Below, in pieces: positions 44,869 through 51,486 of a DNA stretch of 51,486 bases; the stretch's first letter is position 1; every line of letters starts with the position of its first letter. Position numbers and translations under genes: made by a program. The notes below the pieces were generated by a model. It saw only the letters and a program-made list of their open reading frames with translations, searched no databases and was not told the DNA's origin. Where the stretch lies: NCBI GenBank assembly GCA_905206345.1, contig CAJLGW010000004.1, positions 1-51,486 on the forward strand, given 5' to 3'. Source of the DNA: an uncultured Sutterella sp. (lineage in GTDB: Bacteria; Pseudomonadota; Gammaproteobacteria; Burkholderiales; Burkholderiaceae_F).

Positions 44869-44887
44869 CTAAATGAGAATCGTTATT
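44869..44887. promoter_or_regulatory. Fur box of the feo operon
   Basis: AAATGAGAATCGTTATT matches the 19-bp Fur consensus (GATAATGATAATCATTATC) at about 13 of 19 positions and keeps the 7-1-7 symmetry. It lies 28 bp from the feoAB ATG and would repress it when iron is plentiful. Confidence 0.65.
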
Positions 44888-44953
44888 GAGCGAAAAATTT
44901 TAAATCAAAAATATAAAAAATGTTTGATATCGCTGACAATTTTTACCCAAAAG

Positions 44954-45004
44954 AAAACGCCTGAAACGGGTAATTTCAGGCGTTTTGCGTAGTATTTTTG
45001 TTAA
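44954..45004. repeat. Direct repeat flanking the CRISPR-Cas cassette, left copy, with 11-bp hairpin
   Basis: Contains AACGCCTGAAA/TTTCAGGCGTT, then TTGCGTAG and ATTTTTGTTAA. It matches 51382-51431 with one substitution and one indel. A weaker match continues for about 35 bp beyond (TTTCCAATAGG versus TTTCCATTAGG). On the minus strand the hairpin is followed by TTTTCTTTT, a credible terminator. Confidence 0.85.
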
Positions 45005-45095
45005 AAAGCTCCTTGTTTCCAATAGGCTTACTAAAACTAGTTTTGGTTTTCTTCTTTACCTATTGCCGATACTGGGTTTGTGATATTTGGTCAAA

Positions 45096-46216
45096 TCTCT
45101 GCACCCATGTCAATACTGGGGCCTGAAGGTTTTGTTTTCCTCTATACCCATGTCAATACTGGGCAGACGGTTTTTGGGCTTTCCTCTATACCCATGTCAA
45201 TACTGGGCTTCAAATTCTTTTGCGCTACCTCTATACCCATGTCAATACTGGGATGGAAAGCGAACACCATATCCTCTATACCCATGTCAATACTGGGCGC
45301 CAAGTACACGCCCGAACCTCTATACCCATGTCAATACTGGGTACCATCAGAAAACTCTAACCTCTATACCCATGTCAATACTGGGTCATCGGACGGGGAG
45401 GTAGCCTCTATACCCATGTCAATACTGGGCAGAAAGCATAGTAAGAGCCTCTATACCCATGTCAATACTGGGCGCACACGAAGCAGGTCACCTCTATACC
45501 CATGTCAATACTGGGATCATCTTCATCTCGAAGACCTCTATACCCATGTCAATACTGGGTGGTCTCGTTACCCACGTCCCTCTATACCCATGTCAATACT
45601 GGGTAAAACAATGCCCTCAGTACCTCTATACCCATGTCAATACTGGGCTGCTCGTGTATTCCGAAGCCTCTATACCCATGTCAATACTGGGGATGTCTGC
45701 AATACCGGAACCTCTATACCCATGTCAATACTGGGGACGACACAATTGTTGTTCCTCTATACCCATGTCAATACTGGGTTGGACGAAATCCGGGAACCTC
45801 TATACCCATGTCAATACTGGGCTGATTCGGGATATCCGAACCTCTATACCCATGTCAATACTGGTTTTTTTGCAAGCGTTCAAACCTCTATACCCATGTC
45901 AATACTGGGTTCAGAGCCGGTCGCACTACCTCTATACCCATGTCAATACTGGGCCACAATGAAGCGACTTGACCTCTATACCCATGTCAATACTGGGACG
46001 AAATTCACGAACGTTCCTCTATACCCATGTCAATACTGGGGGGCACATGAAGGAACCGGCCTCTATACCCATGTCAATACTGGGAACGGCTTGACTAGCT
46101 ATCCTCTATACCCATGTCAATACTGGGCGAACGGGTTTTGGGTTGTCCTCTATACCCATGTCAATACTGGGTGCAGCAACTACTACTGTTACCTCTATAC
46201 CCATGTCAATACTGGG
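45096..46216. CRISPR. CRISPR array, type V-C: 26 repeats of 25 nt with 18-20-nt spacers
   Basis: Repeats begin at 45096 and then every 43-45 nt to 46192-46216. The consensus is CCTCTATA-CCCATGTCA-ATACTGGG. The first copy (45096) has three mismatches, and a further remnant (GATACTGGG ending at 45076) lies before it. The copy at 45841 ends in GGT. All other copies are perfect or nearly so. Spacers are unique and unusually short, the reported hallmark of Cas12c loci. The 3' half of the repeat can form a CCCA/TGGG hairpin. Long plus-strand frames through the array are artefacts of the stop-free repeat. Confidence 0.97.
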
Positions 46217-46319
46217 AGTCTAATAATAATCTTTTTGTTTTTCAACAAAAATTATTCAAATTTCTTGTTAATATTGAAACATTAATTAGGTGATTTATCC
46301 ATTAATTTTTTATTTCAAC
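46217..46319. promoter_or_regulatory. AT-rich leader-like segment between the array and cas1
   Basis: About 80 percent A+T, with a TTTTTGTT/AACAAAAA hairpin near 46232-46251. The array repeats are perfect up to this side and decay on the far side, so new spacers probably enter here. It also serves as the cas1 upstream region. A weak minus-strand promoter, TTGTTG-17-TATTAG, points into the array. Confidence 0.6.
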
Positions 46320-47369
46320 ATGAAAATCGAAGCCGACCAAGACGTAATGACCTTGACCGATGTTCAACACAATGACTTTATTTGGACTTGGAAAAGTAAT
46401 TCTCGCGGTTCTCGTGTGAGTTTGTGGTTACCCTATTTTGATGAAGCTAAGAAAAAGCCCCGCACGAAACATTGGCTAATCACGTATAACGGCGGAACAC
46501 TTGAACTGGATTTGAACCAAGTGGATTTCATTATGTTCTACGGGGCAAGTGGTCAAATCTCTCTTGAGTTTTTGGATGCACTTTCTCAACACGGTATAAC
46601 CTTAATGATTCATAGGCGTAACCAAACACGCCCTTATATTTTTTGTCCGCAAAACATTTCAGACGATAAGGACATTCTCTCGAAACAAATCGTTTTCCGC
46701 AATAACACAATTAAAAGAACATACATTGCCAAGGTATTAGCTCAATGTCGCTTTAACTCAATGAAAGAGTACTTTGAGCCCATGGAATCAACCTACAAGC
46801 GGTTAAGATTATGTCGGTCAATCGATGAAGTGAGAAATATTGAAGCTCAAGTGACAGCCCGTTATTGGGAGCAGTATTACGCTTCCTTAAAACTTGACTG
46901 CGCTCGAAGAGAGAAAACACCGTTAAATATGGCTCTTGATGCAGGATCGTATTTTCTTTACGGTATCATACTGAGATGGGTTCTTTTTCATAAGCTGTCT
47001 CCAAGTCACGGGTATCTTCATGAGCGAACTGAGTACCCTTCGCTCATATACGATTTAATTGAACCGTATCGATATTTTTTTGAAAATGCTTGCCACAAAG
47101 CCTTTGAGCGAGTGGGAAATAATGAAGATCGGTTGACAGCTCTTTCTTTGAGTTACTTGAAGGAAGATTTGGAACAGACAGTCTATGTTCCGGCGACCCG
47201 CCAATACGTTCGAAGGAAAAACCTGTTGCACGGTGCTGTCCTTGCGCTTCGCGCCTACTTGTTGGGTGAAGTACCAAGGCTTGTTTTACCAGTAGAAGGT
47301 GATAAAAAAGGAGGGCGACCGCCTAATGTCGGTTATCGCTTGCCCGGGGATCAAGGAAAAAGAATGTGA
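46320..47369 (+). CDS. cas1: CRISPR-associated integrase Cas1
   Basis: A 349-residue spacer integrase from the ATG at 46320; a GTG start at 46290 would add ten hydrophobic residues and lacks a better ribosome site. The N-terminal beta domain (WLITYNGGTLELD, VDFIMFYGAS) is followed by the helical catalytic domain with Glu in IEAQVTARYWEQYY (E175), His in GYLHERTE (H234), and Asp/Glu in SLIYDLIEPYR (D245, E248). The metal-binding set is complete. No cas2 or cas4 is encoded between the array and cas12c, as reported for subtype V-C, so it may integrate spacers alone or borrow a partner. Confidence 0.93.
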   Translation: MKIEADQDVMTLTDVQHNDFIWTWKSNSRGSRVSLWLPYFDEAKKKPRTKHWLITYNGGTLELDLNQVDFIMFYGASGQISLEFLDALSQHGITLMIHRRNQTRPYIFCPQNISDDKDILSKQIVFRNNTIKRTYIAKVLAQCRFNSMKEYFEPMESTYKRLRLCRSIDEVRNIEAQVTARYWEQYYASLKLDCARREKTPLNMALDAGSYFLYGIILRWVLFHKLSPSHGYLHERTEYPSLIYDLIEPYRYFFENACHKAFERVGNNEDRLTALSLSYLKEDLEQTVYVPATRQYVRRKNLLHGAVLALRAYLLGEVPRLVLPVEGDKKGGRPPNVGYRLPGDQGKRM

Positions 47370-47371
47370 AT

Positions 47372-47470
47372 TGGCGGCATTTGACATGCTCTGGCCGCCG
47401 GCAGAGTCCAACTGTCTGAGGTTCGGAGACTCGTAAACGAGTGTCCAAGGAACAGTCAGAGGTGAAACCA
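47372..47470 (+). ncRNA. Candidate scoutRNA (short-complementarity RNA) of the Cas12c system
   Basis: The 133-nt gap between cas1 and cas12c is GC-rich and highly structured, unlike its surroundings. GGCGGC (47373-47378) pairs with GCCGCC (47394-47399). ACTCG/CGAGT (47429-47442), extended by GGA/TCC, makes a second hairpin. GTTC/GAAC and ACTGT/ACAGT form alternative outer stems. The first loop exposes TTGACATG (47381-47388), the exact complement of CATGTCAA in the plus-strand repeat. Cas12c and Cas12d are known to need such a scoutRNA. The ends are approximate and transcription is unproven. Confidence 0.6.
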
Positions 47471-47502
47471 TTCTACACGAATGAGAGAAATAAGGAATTT
47501 GT

Positions 47503-50500
47503 ATGAAACCCAATCAATTGCGTTTAAGTGAGTTAGTGTCTGGATCGAAAGCGCGTCAATATCGTAAAACTGTGGCATCTTGGGGAGCAAGAGATAACCA
47601 AAATTCAATGACAACCCTAAAGTTCAAACTAGAGAGTCCTATATCTTCTAATTTCATTTCTTTTGATATTTTTAAAGACGCTTACAACACGATCGAAGGT
47701 GTTGGTGAAGGAACGCTGACGCATTATTTATGCTCATTGCTTTTGTCAGGTTTTCGTATTTATCCCAAAAGTGCCTTGGCCGATAATTTTTGCAATAGTA
47801 CTGCTTATGACAATGAAGGTTTTAAAAAGGCTTGTCAAAAATCCTTGGGCGTCACTTTCCCGAAGTTTATTCCGAGTGAAATTAAGGTACGTTTAGAAAA
47901 AAACGTTCGTTCAACCAATGGTAAAGACAACAGTTTTACAGTTGAAGTGATTGAAAACGAGTACGGGAAAGAATGGTTTAAAAAGCCCGACCCTAAAAAG
48001 GCTGACTTAACCCTTGCTCAAAATGCCCTTCATGACATCGCCGAGGCCTTGGTTCATCGATTCTCATCCTTTAACGACTTAATCTCTCATACAACAGAAG
48101 GACTTATTGAAGTCGATAAAGTGTTGGCAAAGTATGGCGACTTTCCTTCGATGAGCGAGATGCACAAAAAGGCCAACATAGTATTACCTAAAAACTCCGT
48201 CCTTGCTTTTGATCCGAATTCCCAATTTGTGAACTCTGATACTCCTTGGGCGTTGCATTATTGTGTTGCCAATCTCTTAAAACACTACGAAGACAGTGAC
48301 GGTAAACGTTCAGATTTCGTGAAGGAACATCTTACAACTGCGGTAAATAGTGGTTTGAGTTGGTTTTTTGGCGAAGGTCTTAAGTTTTTCCAATCTCATA
48401 GCATAGAAGAAATTGCGAAAGCCTACGGAGTTCCTGAAAAAAAGTACAAAGCGATAGCTCAGCTCAAACGTGCCGCCGATGCTTTGGGAGAACAGAGCTT
48501 AATTGGTAACGGAAAGGGCAAGCCCCAAAGTTATGCTATCTATCGGAGCGCCTTTGGTGGTCATATTGACAGTTGGGTGAGTAACTACATCAATCGGTTA
48601 GAAGAGTTACAGAAGCTCTTTGCCTCTTTACCTAATCAATTGCAATTGCCCCGTTCGCTCATTGCCAAAGAATGTGACTTTTTAGTTAAAAATGAAATTG
48701 ATAGAGATTCAATTCAAGAATTGTGTTCAGGCTTTGATGAATTATGTCGCCAAGCTCAACAAAGCGTACTGAATTTGTTGGGGCAAGGCGAAGATCTCGT
48801 AGAGTCGGATTTTCAAATGATTGTTCGATTCACCGATATGAATAATCGTTTGATTGCCATTCGAAAACAAATTCAAAATCTTTTGGTTCAAGCCGACTCA
48901 GATGATGCTTCAGTCTATAAGGGGCTGGCCAAACAATGTGAAAGTGATTGGAAGGCATGGGATCAATTGGAAGTTATTCCGAAACTTAACCAATTAACTG
49001 GCGGTGTTGCTAATGCTCAAGGGGAGTTGAATGACATTGCAGAAATGTTCCCTCGGTTATTGACCAACCAAAAAAATCACTTTGAGCGGATTCGAGCGTA
49101 CGCATTAAAGCACGACTGTACGATGAATATTTTGGATTCATTGGTCGCGCGAGAAAAAAATAATCTTCAAAAGCGTCCCAAGATTGCACTAAAGACAACA
49201 CCCACACAATTGGCTATGGGACGATTCCTCCATCAGATTGGTCGTCTGGTTCGCGATGGTCAAAACTGTGCTAACGCTCAGGTGATTGACTGGTTTAAGA
49301 CACTGCGTATTTTTGAAAACGAAAAAGATTTTAACTTGTACTTCTGTAACAAGAAGGGATCGCTTTACATTTCACCATTTTCTACAAAACGTCACGAGTC
49401 TTATAAGCTTTCTTCGCACGTGATGGATAATCCTCAAGTCGTTATTGACTCTTACGCACATTTGATTGAGCGTATTGCTTCAGAAGTTTACGCGACTTGG
49501 GAAGACCGTGAGGGGCAAATTAAATTGGTGAAGCATTGGTATGCGACTCAGTTGTCTTCTTTAGATATTCCACTTCCCAGCGAGATCGCCACCCTCGATT
49601 TGCCGAAAGAGTACGAAAGTGTTTTATCTGAAGACTTGCGTTTTGAGTTACGCAAGGACTGTGTTAGCGCTTCAACGATGCAACGGATTTTTAATGTCTA
49701 CGCAAGCTTAGAAAGCGGTTTCATGATTATGCTTCGTAGAGAGCGTTTCTTCTTGCGCACTAAATTCTCTTGGGTGGATAACAATGTTTTGTTGTATCGT
49801 CCAAAGAAAACCACATGGGCGATTCCCCATCGTTATTTTGAGACGACTCAATGGAAAGCTATTGCTGATTTAGATGTTCTTCAAAAGCAATCTGACGGTT
49901 TGGTCGATGTTGAGAAAACCTTTGATCAGATCATTTTGATGTGGGAAAAACATGCGAAGACATTGCGTCCTTTGTTGGTTCAGTTACCTCATGATTGGTG
50001 TTATCAAACGCCATTTACAAGTGAACAATCGAAAGGACACGATGTAGTCTTGGCTTTGAAAAAAGGGGATTTGAAGCCTGTTAAGGTTCATGAAGGGAAA
50101 TTGCTCCGCCTAATCGGACCTTCATGCTTAAAGAGTCAAGTGGATAAGTTACTGCTGTCAGCCGAGAATGGTACCGTCAGTGATATGACATTGCTGATTG
50201 ATCAACTCGTTCACCAAAAGGTCAATAAAGCGGGAGAAGTTCTTTTAACGGATGGGGGTTATACCATGACATTGGCGATGCCGATGAGTATCCCTGTTCC
50301 AAAATCAGAAACACAAAAACCTACATTCAAACGTATTGTGGCCATTGATCAAGGTGAAATCGGCCTGGCTTATGCCATCTTTAATCTCACAGATGTGGGT
50401 AACGCAATGGCTCAGCCCATTACGACAGGGACGGTACGAATCCCCTCAATTCGCAGATTGATTAAATCTGTTCGCAGATACCGTAAAGGCGGGCAGTCGG

Positions 50501-51309
50501 CACAAAAATTTAATCAACGTTTTGACTCTTCGATGTTTACGCTTCGAGAAAATGTGGCAGGGGATGTCTGTGGGGCCATTGAGGGGTTGATGCATCGCTT
50601 TAATGCCTTCCCTGTGTTGGAATACCAAGTGAAAAATTTAGCTTCGGGTTCTAAACAGTTAAGCCTTGTATATAACATGGTTAATCACCGCTTTACTTGG
50701 TCTAATGTGCTCGCTCACAAAAATGAGAGAAAGTCTTGGTGGTTTGAGACTCAGATGTGGGAGGCTCCCAACAATCTCATTCGTTTGGTACCGAATCCGA
50801 CAAGCACAGATAAGCTTAAAAAGGTAGGAGAGTCTTGGTACAAGCCACTCCAACTTTTCCCGGGTACGACTGTCAATGCGTCAATGACGAGCCGAATTTG
50901 CTCACATTGTGGTCGTAATGTTTTTGAGGATATTAGAGCTCTTGAACAAGCAAATGTGACAAAAGTTTCTGTTGTGAATGGAGAGGTGGAGCTCGCTCAC
51001 GGCAAGATTCGTTTGTATAAGAAGCCAGATAAGGAAGCGAGAAAGGTATTCCGTCGACGAAATGAGAACGTTCCATTTAATACGCTCTTAGATGATCAAG
51101 AACTGAAAATGGATGTGTTTGTTAAACGTGTAAGAGACAACTTACGTCGCGTACATAAGAGCGTTCAAACAAAAGATACGACTCAAAGTCAGTTCTTCTG
51201 CCCCTATGCGGATTGCGATAATCATAATGTGGCTGTGCATGCGGATGTGAATGCGGCAATCAATATCGGTCGAAGACTGTTATTGGAATTGATCGTTGAT
51301 CAAGATTAA
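47503..51309 (+). CDS. cas12c: Type V-C CRISPR effector Cas12c
   Basis: A 1268-residue RNA-guided effector. Collinear resemblance to characterised Cas12c proteins spans the length: YNTIEGVGEGTLTHY (about 61-75), LSWFFGEGLKFF, FGGHIDSWVSNYINRL, QIGRLVRDGQN and YFCNKKGSLYISPF. RuvC-I is RIVAIDQGEIGLAYAIF (D949), RuvC-II is AFPVLEYQV (E1040) and RuvC-III is HADVNAAINIG (D1248). A zinc ribbon uses C1133, C1136, C1233 and C1238. The nuclease triad is therefore intact. In characterised Cas12c this site processes pre-crRNA and target DNA is bound but not cut. AAGGA lies 7 nt before the ATG. Confidence 0.95.
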   Translation: MKPNQLRLSELVSGSKARQYRKTVASWGARDNQNSMTTLKFKLESPISSNFISFDIFKDAYNTIEGVGEGTLTHYLCSLLLSGFRIYPKSALADNFCNSTAYDNEGFKKACQKSLGVTFPKFIPSEIKVRLEKNVRSTNGKDNSFTVEVIENEYGKEWFKKPDPKKADLTLAQNALHDIAEALVHRFSSFNDLISHTTEGLIEVDKVLAKYGDFPSMSEMHKKANIVLPKNSVLAFDPNSQFVNSDTPWALHYCVANLLKHYEDSDGKRSDFVKEHLTTAVNSGLSWFFGEGLKFFQSHSIEEIAKAYGVPEKKYKAIAQLKRAADALGEQSLIGNGKGKPQSYAIYRSAFGGHIDSWVSNYINRLEELQKLFASLPNQLQLPRSLIAKECDFLVKNEIDRDSIQELCSGFDELCRQAQQSVLNLLGQGEDLVESDFQMIVRFTDMNNRLIAIRKQIQNLLVQADSDDASVYKGLAKQCESDWKAWDQLEVIPKLNQLTGGVANAQGELNDIAEMFPRLLTNQKNHFERIRAYALKHDCTMNILDSLVAREKNNLQKRPKIALKTTPTQLAMGRFLHQIGRLVRDGQNCANAQVIDWFKTLRIFENEKDFNLYFCNKKGSLYISPFSTKRHESYKLSSHVMDNPQVVIDSYAHLIERIASEVYATWEDREGQIKLVKHWYATQLSSLDIPLPSEIATLDLPKEYESVLSEDLRFELRKDCVSASTMQRIFNVYASLESGFMIMLRRERFFLRTKFSWVDNNVLLYRPKKTTWAIPHRYFETTQWKAIADLDVLQKQSDGLVDVEKTFDQIILMWEKHAKTLRPLLVQLPHDWCYQTPFTSEQSKGHDVVLALKKGDLKPVKVHEGKLLRLIGPSCLKSQVDKLLLSAENGTVSDMTLLIDQLVHQKVNKAGEVLLTDGGYTMTLAMPMSIPVPKSETQKPTFKRIVAIDQGEIGLAYAIFNLTDVGNAMAQPITTGTVRIPSIRRLIKSVRRYRKGGQSAQKFNQRFDSSMFTLRENVAGDVCGAIEGLMHRFNAFPVLEYQVKNLASGSKQLSLVYNMVNHRFTWSNVLAHKNERKSWWFETQMWEAPNNLIRLVPNPTSTDKLKKVGESWYKPLQLFPGTTVNASMTSRICSHCGRNVFEDIRALEQANVTKVSVVNGEVELAHGKIRLYKKPDKEARKVFRRRNENVPFNTLLDDQELKMDVFVKRVRDNLRRVHKSVQTKDTTQSQFFCPYADCDNHNVAVHADVNAAINIGRRLLLELIVDQD

Positions 51310-51381
51310 TTGAAGAAAGGGGAGAGTTGGTAGTGGCTAACTTTTAGAGTTTCTCGATTAATCTGAAATCAATAATGAGAA

Positions 51382-51431
51382 AAAACGCCTGAAACGGGGA
51401 ATTTCAGGCGTTTTGCGTAGATTTTTGTTAA
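51382..51431. repeat. Direct repeat flanking the CRISPR-Cas cassette, right copy, with 11-bp hairpin
   Basis: Same orientation as 44954-45004, with the same AACGCCTGAAA/TTTCAGGCGTT stem, 73 nt after the cas12c stop. The hairpin followed by TTTT may terminate cas12c. Direct rather than inverted placement suggests duplication at insertion or a recombination footprint. Confidence 0.85.
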
Positions 51432-51486
51432 TTAACCCAAATTTTCCATTAGGTTTTGACAATAACTTTTCCCGGATCGAATAGCT

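Noticed and set aside
45080..46285. Long open frames (up to 401 codons) through the repeat region with LYTHVNTG-type periodic peptides
   Set aside because: All three plus frames stay open because the repeat has no stop codon. The peptides only mirror the CRISPR repeat, so these are not genes.
47503..51309. Reading the large RuvC protein as a TnpB/IS605 transposase or Cas12d
   Set aside because: It is far longer than TnpB and matches Cas12c along its full length; repeat and short-spacer features also fit V-C.
1..51486. tRNA genes
   Set aside because: No cloverleaf with a GGTTCRA T-loop was recognised on either strand by eye; a tRNAscan run would be decisive.

Overview
The window looks like a chromosome segment of a gut-type, asaccharolytic betaproteobacterium, most likely Burkholderiales/Sutterellaceae. 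This is an inference from housekeeping gene content (dnaX-ybaB-recR, greA-yhbY-rlmE-ftsH, rho, trxA, 4.5S RNA) and from many genes for amino acid and C4-dicarboxylate use. No 16S gene is present to confirm it.

Positions 1-24 kb form a catabolic region. It holds two aspartase-family genes, two argininosuccinate-lyase-like paralogues, three LysR regulators, an EamA exporter, a TRAP transporter (dctPQM) with a cytoplasmic asparaginase, and a DUF1177 / DcuC-like carrier / M20 amidohydrolase operon. Together they suggest uptake of amino acids or dicarboxylates and their deamination or cleavage, probably to fumarate. A housekeeping block (aspA, rpmE2, rho, trxA, ffs, a queuosine-precursor-type transporter) sits inside it. 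The intergenic gaps carry two 3' tails of a group II intron, a candidate small RNA with its own promoter and terminator, and repeated hairpins.

Positions 24-44.8 kb are mostly core: dnaX, ybaB, recR, gmhA, greA, yhbY, rlmE, ftsH with a heat-shock-type promoter, two tandem EamA genes, a DcuC carrier, sbcB, glnS with an insertion of about 100 residues, and an iron-uptake unit. That unit is a FeoA-FeoB fusion followed by a 53-residue Cys-rich protein, with a Fur box upstream.

Positions 44.95-51.43 kb hold the most notable element: a compact type V-C CRISPR-Cas locus. It consists of an array of 26 recognisable 25-nt repeats with very short 18-20-nt spacers, an AT-rich leader-like segment, cas1 without cas2 or cas4, a structured 100-130-nt non-coding gap that is a good candidate for the scoutRNA, and a 1268-residue Cas12c effector with an intact RuvC triad and zinc ribbon. 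The locus is bracketed by two nearly identical direct repeats of about 50 bp, each carrying an 11-bp hairpin, which suggests it moved as a cassette. In characterised Cas12c systems the effector processes pre-crRNA with its RuvC site and silences bound DNA without cutting it; whether that holds here cannot be read from sequence.
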